Below, in pieces: positions 8,528 through 16,264 of a stretch of 64,000 bases of DNA. This DNA is from Terriglobia bacterium (GTDB lineage Bacteria > Acidobacteriota > Terriglobia > Bryobacterales > Bryobacteraceae): assembly GCA_020073445.1 (NCBI GenBank), contig JAIQFE010000015.1, positions 62,001 to 126,000 on the forward strand, written 5' to 3'. Numbering within the stretch: the first letter of the stretch is position 1; each line of letters opens with the position of its first letter. The position numbers were made by a program, and so were the translations under genes. A model generated the notes under the pieces. It was given only the letters and a program-made list of their open reading frames with translations, was not told the DNA's origin and searched no databases.

Positions 8528-8568
8528 TGAAAAAGTCATAGAAAAAGCGTGAAGGATTCATGAAGATT
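8528..8568 (-). promoter_or_regulatory. KdpE-like operator, four 11-bp direct repeats (site C)
   Basis: Units TGAAAAA, TAGAAAA, TGAAGGA and TGAAGAT begin at 8528, 8539, 8550 and 8561, exactly 11 bases apart. The array overlaps the last codons of the response regulator gene and lies about 160 bases before the small gene that starts the kdpCA unit on the minus strand. This is where an E. coli-type KdpE site would be expected relative to kdp structural genes. Confidence 0.7.
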
Positions 8569-9256
8569 CGGGTATCCCATTGAAACGATAGCCAATCCAG
8601 GGTTCAGTCGTGATGTATTGCGGATGATCCGGATCTGGCTCAATCTTTTTCCGAAGGTTCTTTATAAACGCTCGAAGGTAGTCAACTTGGTCGCCATAAT
8701 CGGGTCCCCAAACTGACTGCAGCAATTCCCGATGCGGTACGGCTTCATTGGCGTGCTGCGTGAGGTATCTGAGCAGATCCAGTTCTTTTGGGGTTAGATG
8801 GACGCTGGATGTTCCGCGCGTCACAGTTCGCGCTGCGAAGTCGATCGAGAGTTCACCAAAGTGCAAGCGGTTGGGCGCAGACTGTGGTACCGGTACGCGC
8901 CGCAGGGCAGCGCGTATGCGGGCGAGAAGCTCAGGCGTGCTGAACGGCTTCGTCACGAAGTCGTCCGCGCCGGCATCCAAGGCTTCGACCTTGTCCGCCT
9001 CCGTGTTGTGAACCGTCAGCATGATGATGGCAACATTCGGGTCGGCACGAATTTCCCGGCACGCCGCCAGGCCGCCCATTCCGGGCATGTTGATATCGAG
9101 GAGCACCAGGTCCGGGCGGAACTCCCGGAGTTTCGTAAGTCCTTCCTCACCCGTCTTGGCATCGTCCACTTCGTATCCGGCCCCAGTCAGAGTCGTGCGC
9201 ATAATCCGCCGGATCTGCGGTTCGTCGTCTACGACCAGAATTCGGCCGGCGCTCAA
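8558..9256 (-). CDS. KdpE-like response regulator (OmpR family)
   Basis: This 232-residue regulator has a receiver domain (residues 1-120: acidic pair Asp10-Asp11, phosphoacceptor Asp54 in LLDINMPG, conserved Lys in TKPF) and an OmpR/PhoB winged-helix domain (about 130-230: LTPKELDLLRYL, GYRF). A TTG start at 9256 is preferred because AGGAGAG lies just before it and the protein then begins SAGRILVVDDEP as paralogues do. The frame is open to 9358, but that stretch overlaps the upstream kinase gene and has no domain character. It is paired with the truncated kinase at 9288-10580 and lies before kdpCA, so it is the likeliest KdpE equivalent. Confidence 0.9.
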   Translation of the reverse strand: MSAGRILVVDDEPQIRRIMRTTLTGAGYEVDDAKTGEEGLTKLREFRPDLVLLDINMPGMGGLAACREIRADPNVAIIMLTVHNTEADKVEALDAGADDFVTKPFSTPELLARIRAALRRVPVPQSAPNRLHFGELSIDFAARTVTRGTSSVHLTPKELDLLRYLTQHANEAVPHRELLQSVWGPDYGDQVDYLRAFIKNLRKKIEPDPDHPQYITTEPWIGYRFNGIPESS

Positions 9257-9287
9257 CTCTCTCCTGCCTTTCGGTCGGATGGAAACG

Positions 9288-10580
9288 TCAGCCGGAGGGG
9301 CTCCTATACAAGCGTTCAAAAATGCGGCTCTGCTCCTGGGATGGTATCCCTTTCCCATAATCAGTCACCGCCACCGTGACGCCGCTTCCGTTGTGAACGC
9401 GAACGGTCACGGGTGTATCGGGAGGGGAGTACTTCAGGGCGTTATCCAGAAGCTGCTTGATCGCCAGCTTAACTAACCGTCGGTCAACGGGCGCGGCCGG
9501 TGGGTGTTCCTCGCAGACCACGTTCAGAGGGCGGCCGTCGATCACATTGTGCATCGAAGCGATCACCTCGCGAACGAGCTCGCCGACATTTGAGGGTTCC
9601 GTGTGAAGCTGAATGTTCGCCGTGTCCAACCGTCCCATCTCCACGGCGTCATCGATGAGCTCATTGAGGTGCTTGGCTTCCTCATCCGCGATCTTGACCA
9701 ACTCCGACCTGCTGTTCGCAGGTTGATCCGGATTGGCCATGAGTGAGGTGGTGGCGGCCATGATCGATGTCAACGGGGTCTTGAACTCATGCGCCATTGC
9801 ATCCAGCAGCGTAATTCGAAGCTTTTCACTTCGTCGCGCGGCCTCGATCTGAGAGGAGAGATCCTGCGCCCGCGCCCGTTCCAGTCCGATGGCCACCAGG
9901 TTGGCGATTCCCTGGAGGACGGCATCCGGCATCTCAGCCCCCTGGAGTGCGAGGCCTGCAATCGGCTCCGATCCCAGACGCACCGCCGTGATCACTCGAT
10001 GGTGCTGGGTGTCTGCAAAGGATGTACCCTGCAAGGCCGAGTCGCGAAGCTGATCGTCAAGACCGTCAAAATCCAAGGGGCCGGCACGATAAAACTCCTC
10101 AGCGCGGCGCTCGTAGAGCACCACCGCACCCAAATCGAAGATCTCAGCGAGTTTTCGGACTAATTGTTTCGGAAACGGTTCAGTGCTGTCTATCAGCAGG
10201 ATCGCCCGGCTGAAGGTGTATAGCCTCTCCAAGTCCTGTTGCCGCTCGACAGCGTCCAACGCCCGGCGTTTGACCTCTGCGGATAGGCGGCTGGCAATGA
10301 GCGCCGTCGTCAGAAAACTAAACAGGGCCACCCAGTTTTGTGGATCCGCGATGGTGAATCTTCCAACCGGCGGCAAGAAGAAGTAATTGAAGGTGAGCGT
10401 GGCGGCCACCGAGGCGATGGAGGCCTCAAAGAAGCCCCAGAAACTGGCGACGATCAACACCAGGAGCAGGTATGCGAACCCGATCGTCGTTGCATTGACC
10501 GGAAGCAAGTTATAACCGGCCACCGTGACCACCGCTACGCCGGCGAGCGATAGTACCAACCGCAGAACGCGTTGACCCAA
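9288..10580 (-). CDS. KdpD-like sensor histidine kinase lacking the G2 box (truncated)
   Basis: The 430-residue protein starts with a four-helix DUF4118 membrane domain (about residues 8-105, including NYFFLPPVGRFTIADPQNW as in KdpD), a GAF-like segment, a HisKA dimerisation domain (MAHEFKTPLTS, about 265) and part of a HATPase domain with N box (KQLLDNALKYS) and intact G1 box (VTDYGKGI). It stops at FERLYRSPSG, just where the G2 box (GxGLGL) and the last 45-50 residues should follow; no reading frame downstream supplies them. The N-terminal KdpD/Usp modules of classical KdpD are also absent. The start codon is TTG. It may be an inactive remnant, a phosphatase-only form or a scaffold. Confidence 0.85.
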   Translation of the reverse strand: MGQRVLRLVLSLAGVAVVTVAGYNLLPVNATTIGFAYLLLVLIVASFWGFFEASIASVAATLTFNYFFLPPVGRFTIADPQNWVALFSFLTTALIASRLSAEVKRRALDAVERQQDLERLYTFSRAILLIDSTEPFPKQLVRKLAEIFDLGAVVLYERRAEEFYRAGPLDFDGLDDQLRDSALQGTSFADTQHHRVITAVRLGSEPIAGLALQGAEMPDAVLQGIANLVAIGLERARAQDLSSQIEAARRSEKLRITLLDAMAHEFKTPLTSIMAATTSLMANPDQPANSRSELVKIADEEAKHLNELIDDAVEMGRLDTANIQLHTEPSNVGELVREVIASMHNVIDGRPLNVVCEEHPPAAPVDRRLVKLAIKQLLDNALKYSPPDTPVTVRVHNGSGVTVAVTDYGKGIPSQEQSRIFERLYRSPSG

Positions 10581-10653
10581 CGTTACCGAAGACCTCTGGC
10601 TGCTATTCTAGGCGAATTGCCGTCCGATGCGTGCGCGGTTGGTCGCACAGAGA

Positions 10654-10995
10654 CTATGAGAGCGCGAACTTGACGCGCTGCCCGCTGCGGACGCTGATCG
10701 CGTCGGCCATTTCAGAAACCATGATCGTGCCATCGTCACCCGGTGTGGTCGTACGCGCGGCCCGCGAAATGGCGTCGACTACTTCGTCGACAACCAGGGA
10801 GGAAACGACTAATTCAAATTTAACTCCCAGTGCGTCAGCGTTGTACTTCGCGCCGCGGTAAGACATCTTCTGTCCCACCAAGCCGCCGTGAACGAAGACG
10901 TGGCAGATTGTGATTCCTGTGATCCCTAAGCCTTCCAGAGCGACCTTCACGTCGTCTAACTTGAACGGCTGGATGATGGCCTCGATTTTGACCAT
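10654..10995 (-). CDS. Divergent PII-family signalling protein
   Basis: PII proteins are trimeric sensors of 2-oxoglutarate, ATP and ADP that bind and control enzymes and channels. The 113-residue protein has the usual start (IEAIIQPFKLDDVKVAL) and length, and the T-loop keeps YRGAKY with Tyr51 where E. coli GlnB is uridylylated. The T-loop is atypical: the GRQKG segment around Gln39 of GlnB is replaced by HGGLVGQK, and the Lys58 region seems one residue shorter, so 2-oxoglutarate binding may differ. No amtB or glnA is nearby. It lies between a small membrane gene (41 bases upstream) and the KdpD-like kinase (73 bases downstream) on the same strand, so it may control ion transport instead of nitrogen uptake. 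Confidence 0.88.
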   Translation of the reverse strand: MVKIEAIIQPFKLDDVKVALEGLGITGITICHVFVHGGLVGQKMSYRGAKYNADALGVKFELVVSSLVVDEVVDAISRAARTTTPGDDGTIMVSEMADAISVRSGQRVKFALS

Positions 10996-11036
10996 GTTGT
11001 GTTAAAGCGCCCCTTCTGCGCTACCGGTCTTCCTGC

Positions 11037-11324
11037 CTATTGGCTCCGGAACATAAAGAGAAATCCTCCCGCCAGGAATGTCACACACACTAGGAGTGGC
11101 GGCATCCAGCGAAGCCTGCGTACATGCCCCCTGTACTTTGTGAGCAGCAGCAGCGAGGAGGCAAATGATGCTGTCATTGCAAACGCTGCTACCGATTGCA
11201 AGAGCGCCGATAAGTCTGGCTGCGCCATCTTCTTCACGGGCTCCACAAAATTCGGAACCGGTGCGGCAGCGGTCGTGATTCCGAGCGCCAGAACGACCGC
11301 CGCTAGACTGAGCCTGCCGAGCAT
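11037..11324 (-). CDS. Small membrane protein, about three hydrophobic segments
   Basis: From the ATG at 11324 (GGAAAGAAAG upstream) the protein has 95 residues. The first hydrophobic stretch (LSLAAVVLALGITTAAA) could be a signal peptide or a membrane helix. Two further hydrophobic stretches follow (SVAAFAMTASFASSLLLL and PPLLVCVTFLAGGFLFMF), separated by a basic loop KYRGHVRRLRW. The frame is open to 11387, but that longer start would overlap the KdpE-like repeat at 11365-11385, so the shorter one is chosen. It is the first gene of a probable unit leading to the PII gene, the kinase and the regulator. No family is recognised. Confidence 0.65.
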   Translation of the reverse strand: MLGRLSLAAVVLALGITTAAAPVPNFVEPVKKMAQPDLSALLQSVAAFAMTASFASSLLLLTKYRGHVRRLRWMPPLLVCVTFLAGGFLFMFRSQ

Positions 11325-11364
11325 GGATGACTTTCTTTCCGGGGTTCCAGTATTGAAGAGAAAC

Positions 11365-11385
11365 CATAAAAAGCGCATAAACTCC
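11365..11385 (-). promoter_or_regulatory. KdpE-like operator, two 11-bp repeats (site D)
   Basis: On the minus strand the site reads TTTATGCGCTTTTTATGG, two TTTATG units exactly 11 bases apart. This is very close to the E. coli KdpE site (TTTATA, five bases, TTTACA). It lies 41-61 bases before the start at 11324. Confidence 0.65.
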
Positions 11386-11438
11386 AAGCAGGTATTGAGT
11401 TGGGCAAACGAAACGGTGCGCGGCTGGGATCGGCCACA

Positions 11439-11482
11439 TTGATAACTTTTTCACGATCCATAAAAGAGTTATGTAAACTGGT
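11439..11482 (+). promoter_or_regulatory. KdpE-like operator, two pairs of 11-bp repeats (site E)
   Basis: TTGATAACTTT (11439) and TTCACGATCC (11450) are 11 bases apart, as are ATAAAAGAGTT (11460) and ATGTAAACTGG (11471). The site lies 36-79 bases before the small membrane gene that starts at 11518 and shares the divergent region with site D. Confidence 0.5.
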
Positions 11483-11517
11483 TACGTTGGACTTGACGGC
11501 CGTTGAGGAGATCCTGC

Positions 11518-11793
11518 ATGTCTACCGAAAAGCGAATTTGGATTCCCGCCTTTTATTGGATCGGTGTGGCGATGGCCTTGGCATGTTTTGGTTTTGTCCT
11601 GGCTGGGAGCACGGAGCTGGTCTGGCGGTTCGAGCACAGGGGTTTCCCGCTGTCATGGGCGTTGGCGGGCGCCTCGATACTCGCGTTTCTGGGAGCTGAG
11701 TTTTGTCATTCTGCTTTTTCGCTTCGCAGTGATGCGGAAGATGGAAGCTCGCAGCCTTCTCCAGAGTTGGCAGCCGCCGAATCTGAAAGCTAA
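11518..11793 (+). CDS. Small membrane protein, two transmembrane segments
   Basis: The ATG at 11518 has a strong GAGGAG site eight bases upstream, so this start is firm. The 91-residue protein has two hydrophobic segments (about residues 8-29 and 42-60), with a short loop (ELVWRFEHRGFP), and a polar Glu/Ser-rich tail. It is transcribed alone, divergently from the gene at 11324, and faces the end of the response regulator gene at 11821. The upstream KdpE-like repeat suggests control by the local two-component systems. No family is recognised. Confidence 0.75.
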   Translation: MSTEKRIWIPAFYWIGVAMALACFGFVLAGSTELVWRFEHRGFPLSWALAGASILAFLGAEFCHSAFSLRSDAEDGSSQPSPELAAAESES

Positions 11794-11820
11794 TCCGGCG
11801 ACATTCCTCCGAGATTTCAG

Positions 11821-12555
11821 TCAATCCTCGGTTGCGACCGGCGGCGAATCGGGATCTGACGGATTACAGAAGCGATATCCTAGCCACGGCTCCGTCAATA
11901 TGTATTCCGGGTTCGACGGATCGCTCTCGATCTTCTTCCGAAGCATTCTTACGTAGGACCGTAAGTACTCCAGTTCGTTCCCGTACTCCACGCCCCAGAC
12001 CGTTCGCAGGAGCTTCACGTGGGTCAGAGGAGCGCCAGCGTTCTTCATCATGAACGCCAGCAGATCGAATTCCTTCGGCGAGAGGTGAATGTCCTCTCCG
12101 TCCCGGCGCAGGACACGTTCATGAACGTCCATCTCCAAGTTACCAGCCCGAAGAACCACGGGCTCGACTGCGTCCGACATGCGAGTCCGCCTGAGCACGG
12201 CTCGAAGACGCGCGGTGAGTTCGCGGAGTTTGAAGGGCTTGGTGACGTAGTCGTCCGCTCCAGCCTCCAAAGCTCGAACCTTGTCATCCTCCTGGTCGCG
12301 GACCGTGACCATGACGATGCCGGCTTGCGGAGAGATTCCGCGGATCCGCCGGCAGGCATCGATTCCGCTCATGCCGGGCATGCTGACATCCAGCAGTACC
12401 AAGTCAAACTGATGTTGCTGAACCGAACCTAGCGCCTCCTCTCCGCTGCGGGCTTCTTCGACGTCAAAGCCGCTGGCAGTTAAGGAAGTTCGAAGTGCCT
12501 TGCGGAGCGCAGATTCGTCGTCCACTACAAGAACGCTACTATGCTGTGAGAGCAT
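11821..12555 (-). CDS. KdpE-like response regulator (OmpR family)
   Basis: The 244-residue regulator has a receiver domain with the acidic pair at residues 12-13, phosphoacceptor Asp56 in LLDVSMPGMSG, the Thr of VTVRD and the Lys of TKPF. A winged-helix output domain follows (LSPKEFDLLAFM, VWGVEYGNELEYLRSYVRMLRKKIE, GYRF). It overlaps the end of the kinase gene at 12539-14014 by 17 bases, which marks a kinase/regulator pair. It is closely similar to the regulator at 16233-16979, especially in the output domain, so the two may recognise the same 11-bp repeats. Confidence 0.93.
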   Translation of the reverse strand: MLSQHSSVLVVDDESALRKALRTSLTASGFDVEEARSGEEALGSVQQHQFDLVLLDVSMPGMSGIDACRRIRGISPQAGIVMVTVRDQEDDKVRALEAGADDYVTKPFKLRELTARLRAVLRRTRMSDAVEPVVLRAGNLEMDVHERVLRRDGEDIHLSPKEFDLLAFMMKNAGAPLTHVKLLRTVWGVEYGNELEYLRSYVRMLRKKIESDPSNPEYILTEPWLGYRFCNPSDPDSPPVATED

Positions 12556-14014
12556 GTTTTAACTCATCTTTCGTTGTCGGTAACTTCAGACAAAACGTGA
12601 CGTGATCGCCCTGTTCCTCTGTTTCCAGATCCAGCGCTCCTCCGTGAGCAAGAGCAATTTTGCGGGCAACATACAAGCCCAAGCCGGAACCGGATGTGGA
12701 GCGCTTAGCGTCTTCTCCGCGATAGAACCGCTCAAAAATGCGCTTCTGTTCATTTCTCGGAATCGAGCTGCCGTTGTTTGATACCCGGATCGCAACGAAT
12801 TCGCCTTGGCGCTCGACGGCAATCGTCACGGCGGAGCCGGGCCGGGAATACTTGCAGGCATTCTCGATCAGCTGGCCGACCATGAGCCGGATTAATTCTG
12901 GATCTGCCAATGCCTGCACGGGTTCGTGACCATCGGTCAGGAAGATCGCCCGGTCGGATGATCGCGCCGAGTACTGGCTGATCAATTGGGCGACGACGGC
13001 AGTGATATCGACCAATTCCATCCGCGGGCGGATGTGTTCATTGTCCAGCCGGGCAGTTCGAATCAGCCGGGAGGTCAGGTTGCCGAGCCGAGACGCCTCA
13101 TTCTCAACCGTATCAGCCATTCCTTCCTGTTCAGCGGTCAATGGTCCGGCCTCACGAAGTCCCCCCACGCCTGTCAGGATTGTGGCCAGCGGAGTCTTGA
13201 ACTCGTGTGCCAGGGCATCCAGCATCGCAGATCGATAAATCTCGGTTTGTGCAGCTGCCGCAGCTTCGCTCGCAGTGCGAAACGCAATCCTCCTCTCGAG
13301 AAGCGCCGCGGTAAGGGCCGTCAAGGCGCCTGCCGATTCTTGGGGATCCTCAATTCCTTCAAATCCGATCGTACCCGCCAGTTGCCCGCTCGTTCGAACA
13401 CGTCGCACCGACACTCTCGCCTCGACATCGTCGAAGTCCAGCCCGTGGATATAGGTGTCGCGAGTCTTGGTCGCCAGTTGATGTTGCGAATCACCGACGA
13501 GATGAATCTCCGCGCTGTCGGCCTCGAAGATGCAAACAGCCCTGATACTGAAGAGCCGCTGAAAGGGTTCGAGGAAGTCCTCCCCCAAGGGCAATTCCGG
13601 ATCCAGTCCTAGAAGTTGCTGGGCAAGCTGATACAGGCGATTCAACCGTTCTTTCTGACGCTTCGCGGAATTGGCCTCTTCGCGTACGCGAGATACCAGC
13701 TTCGTGATGACCAGCGACGTGACCACAAAGCCGGCCAGCGCCAGGCCGTTGAGCGGGTGATCGAGGCGAAGCGAGAAGAGCGGCTCGGTAAAGAAAAGAT
13801 CCAAGAATCCCGTGGAGACAATCGCGACGATTGCGGAGGACCGAAAGTCGCCTGTCAGCGACTGCAGAACCACCAGGAGCAGGTACAACGGGATGACCGA
13901 AGCGAAATCGACATGGAGGCGATAGCTGGTGACTGTGAGCAGCGTGGAAGCTATGCTGCCTATCAGGGCATAGCGGGCCGACTTCGCCAACCCAGGAAAG
14001 TACTGTTGCCCCAT
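12539..14014 (-). CDS. KdpD-like sensor histidine kinase with altered G1 box
   Basis: The 491-residue protein has a DUF4118 membrane domain with four helices (about residues 12-105), a GAF-like region (about 130-255), a HisKA domain with LDALAHEFKTPL, and a HATPase domain with N box (QLIENACKYSRPGS), F box (IFERFYRG) and G2 box (SGSGLGLYVARK). In the G1 box the usual VxDxGxGI is VSNNGSSI: the adenine-contacting Asp is Asn and the second Gly is Ser. The ATG at 14014 is preferred over the GTG 18 bases upstream. The KdpD/Usp N-terminal part is absent. It overlaps its regulator by 17 bases and has a KdpE-like repeat cluster upstream. Catalytic competence is uncertain. Confidence 0.9.
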   Translation of the reverse strand: MGQQYFPGLAKSARYALIGSIASTLLTVTSYRLHVDFASVIPLYLLLVVLQSLTGDFRSSAIVAIVSTGFLDLFFTEPLFSLRLDHPLNGLALAGFVVTSLVITKLVSRVREEANSAKRQKERLNRLYQLAQQLLGLDPELPLGEDFLEPFQRLFSIRAVCIFEADSAEIHLVGDSQHQLATKTRDTYIHGLDFDDVEARVSVRRVRTSGQLAGTIGFEGIEDPQESAGALTALTAALLERRIAFRTASEAAAAAQTEIYRSAMLDALAHEFKTPLATILTGVGGLREAGPLTAEQEGMADTVENEASRLGNLTSRLIRTARLDNEHIRPRMELVDITAVVAQLISQYSARSSDRAIFLTDGHEPVQALADPELIRLMVGQLIENACKYSRPGSAVTIAVERQGEFVAIRVSNNGSSIPRNEQKRIFERFYRGEDAKRSTSGSGLGLYVARKIALAHGGALDLETEEQGDHVTFCLKLPTTKDELKHALTA

Positions 14015-14085
14015 ATCGTAACCGCCTAGCACTAGTTTACCCAGCTACCGCTTTTAGCCGCCTAGCTCATCATCTCGTACAGTTC

Positions 14086-14124
14086 GTAAAAAAGTTATAA
14101 AAACGTGAAAAAGTTGTGAAAGAG
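14086..14124 (-). promoter_or_regulatory. KdpE-like operator cluster (site F)
   Basis: Two pairs of 11-bp spaced units are seen: TAAAAAAG (14087) with TAAAAACG (14098), and TGAAAAA (14106) with TGAAAGA (14117). On the minus strand they read as T-rich TTTCAC/TTTTTAC units. The cluster lies 70-110 bases before the kinase gene starting at 14014. Confidence 0.5.
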
Positions 14125-14153
14125 TTGAGGCTCAAACTCATTTTCTTTCAGCG

Positions 14154-14173
14154 TTTTATGCCTTTTTAATGGC
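14154..14173 (+). promoter_or_regulatory. KdpE-like operator (site G)
   Basis: TTTTATGCC followed by TTTTTAATGG places ATG-type cores 11 bases apart. Nearly the same sequence (ATGCCTTTTT) recurs at sites H and I and, as ATGCCTTCTT, at site J. It lies about 150 bases before the secreted protein gene at 14320. Confidence 0.6.
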
Positions 14174-14319
14174 TCCGGGCGCAAACTCGAAATCGATGCG
14201 ATAAGGTTCGCGTACCACTGATGTACGTGGGCTCGTTGAACGAAGAGGCTCGACTGCACGACAACGTTGGTCCGGCGGCGGCATGGCAGTTCATCTCGCA
14301 CAAAGAAGGAGATCAAATC

Positions 14320-14697
14320 ATGCGTGTATATTTTAAGACCGCCTTGGCAATCATGGTGGCCACCTTGCCGCTGCAGTTAGGAGCAGTTCCTCAAAAGACG
14401 AGCGAGCCTCTTACGGCTCGGGAAGTTCAGAAAGCGGAAAAGGAAGCCAAAACAGCAGCCGACCACCTTCGGCTCGCGACGTATTATCGGCTTGAAGCTC
14501 AGCAAGATCAGAAGAAGCTCGCGGACGCCGAGGATACGCTGAAGCACTGGGCGTGGATGGAGAATTGGACCAAGATACCCAATCCATACTGGAGCACAAA
14601 AACCCAGGTGGATTCGTATCGCTCCAAGCTCGAAAAGGCGACTAAGCTCGCTGCCGATCACGAAAAGATGGCGCAGTCGCTCCAGGCGAGCAGGTAA
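14320..14697 (+). CDS. Secreted helical protein of unknown function
   Basis: The ATG at 14320 follows a strong AAGAAGGAGAT site. The 125-residue product begins with a signal peptide (basic MRVYFK, hydrophobic TALAIMVATLPLQLG, likely cleavage near residue 20). The mature part is mostly helical and Lys/Glu/Ala-rich, with a central HWAWMENWTKIPNPYW aromatic segment and a second helical stretch to the end. It probably acts in the periplasm. It precedes a kinase/regulator pair on the same strand (88-base gap) and has a KdpE-like repeat upstream, so it might serve as an accessory sensor, but nothing recognisable proves that. Confidence 0.75.
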   Translation: MRVYFKTALAIMVATLPLQLGAVPQKTSEPLTAREVQKAEKEAKTAADHLRLATYYRLEAQQDQKKLADAEDTLKHWAWMENWTKIPNPYWSTKTQVDSYRSKLEKATKLAADHEKMAQSLQASR

Positions 14698-14785
14698 TCC
14701 TGGGTAGCGATCTTGATTGCGCCCGCCGGGTCCTGGTTCTTGCATGAGTCGGGACCCACGCAGGCGTCGGATTTGACGGACTACG

Positions 14786-16264
14786 ATGCAGCGATTTAAG
14801 AAGATCGGGTTTTGGCGAACCGTAGCCTGGAGCACCCTCGGCAGCCTTGCCGTGGTCCTTCTGACTGTCGTGACCTTCCGTCTGCACTTGAGTCTCGTCA
14901 GCGCCAGTTTTTGTTACCTGCTTCTCTTGGTTCTGCAGTCGCTGTCAGGAGAGCTAGTCTCGTCGCTGATTGTAGCCGTACTGGCTGTCGGCTGCCTCGA
15001 TTACTTCTTTGTAGAGCCGCTTTTTTCATTCCAGGTAGAGAGTCCTCTCGATACATTAGGACTCCTTTCGTTCCTCCTAACCGGTGTGGTCATCACGCGA
15101 CTGGTGACCCAACTGCGAATCAAGACCGAATCGTCGCGCTTGCAACACGAGAATCTGAAGCGTCTGTATGACGTGGCTCAGCAAATGCTGGCACTCGAAC
15201 CGGACGCCAACGCCGGAGGCAACTTCCTGGAGCCGTTTCGGCAGGTGTTCGGCCTCAAGGCGGTGTGTGTGTTCGATGCAGCTCGCTCAGAGCTTTACAT
15301 CGCCGGACAGGCACACGCGGACCTCGAAAAACGAACCGGGGAAGCCTTTATCCATGGCAGGGGCCGCGACGACAGAGAAGAACAGATTACCACCCAGGTC
15401 ATCCGTGTGGGCGGGCGAACGACGGGAGCGATCGGATTTGAAGGGCTGAAGGATCAAGAGTTGACGGCGGGCCCGCTAGCGGCTCTTGCCGTCGCCCACC
15501 TTGAAAGAACCCATTCGTTTGCTCACGCCAGCCGCGCAGCCGCCACCGCCCAAGCGGAGTCGTATCGCTCCGCTATTTTGGACGCGCTGGCCCATGAGTT
15601 CAAAACCCCGCTTTCGACCATTCTTGCCGCAGCCGGTGCTCTGCGCGAAGTGCGGTCACTCGACCCGGATCATCGCGAGATGGCTGAAACCGTTGAGTCG
15701 GAGGCGGCTCGGCTCGGACGCTTGACCACACGGCTGATTCGTACCGCCCGCTTGGAGCGGGAAGAGGTTAAGCCGTGGATGGAATTGATTGACGCTTATC
15801 CAGTGATTAGCGACACGGCGGAACAGTACAACAAGTCGACCCACGGACGGATTTCCGTGATCAAGGATTGCGAGTTCACCGAGGTCATGGCTGACCGTGA
15901 GCTCCTGCGTTTGGCTGTGAGCCAACTTCTCGATAACGCCTGCAAATACTCAACGCCCGGATCCACCATCACGCTGAGCATCACTCGTCAGGACGAATCC
16001 ATCGCCGTGCGTGTTTTGAGTAGCGGAAATCCGATCCCCGCCGGCGAGAAGAGTAAGATCTTTGACCGGTTTTACCGGGGACTGAACGGGCGGCATACGA
16101 GTCATGGCTCCGGGCTGGGTCTGTACGTGGCTCGCAAGATCGCGGTGGCGCTGGGTGGCAACTTGGACCTCGACAGCGAGCCTGGCGCAACCAAAGACGT
16201 AGTGTTCCGTCTAACCCTGCCGGTTCCCGAAAGTGAGCGTAGTGACATCGCAGCAGTCGTTTAG
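14786..16264 (+). CDS. KdpD-like sensor histidine kinase with altered G1 box
   Basis: The 492-residue kinase has a DUF4118 four-helix membrane domain (about residues 12-108), a GAF-like region, a HisKA domain (LDALAHEFKTPLST, about residue 270) and a HATPase domain with N box (QLLDNACKYSTPGS), F box (IFDRFYRG) and G2 box (GSGLGLYVARK). The G1 box reads VLSSGNPI instead of VxDxGxGI, so the Asp is Ser and the second Gly is Pro. Domain order and sequence closely match the kinase at 12539-14014, pointing to a duplication. Its end overlaps the start of the regulator gene by 32 bases. It lacks the KdpD/Usp N-terminal module. Confidence 0.9.
   Translation: MQRFKKIGFWRTVAWSTLGSLAVVLLTVVTFRLHLSLVSASFCYLLLLVLQSLSGELVSSLIVAVLAVGCLDYFFVEPLFSFQVESPLDTLGLLSFLLTGVVITRLVTQLRIKTESSRLQHENLKRLYDVAQQMLALEPDANAGGNFLEPFRQVFGLKAVCVFDAARSELYIAGQAHADLEKRTGEAFIHGRGRDDREEQITTQVIRVGGRTTGAIGFEGLKDQELTAGPLAALAVAHLERTHSFAHASRAAATAQAESYRSAILDALAHEFKTPLSTILAAAGALREVRSLDPDHREMAETVESEAARLGRLTTRLIRTARLEREEVKPWMELIDAYPVISDTAEQYNKSTHGRISVIKDCEFTEVMADRELLRLAVSQLLDNACKYSTPGSTITLSITRQDESIAVRVLSSGNPIPAGEKSKIFDRFYRGLNGRHTSHGSGLGLYVARKIAVALGGNLDLDSEPGATKDVVFRLTLPVPESERSDIAAVV

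Noticed and set aside
8558-9358. Longer 266-residue form of the response regulator
   Set aside because: The extra N-terminal 34 residues overlap the kinase gene and have no domain character; a TTG with a strong ribosome site gives the normal start.
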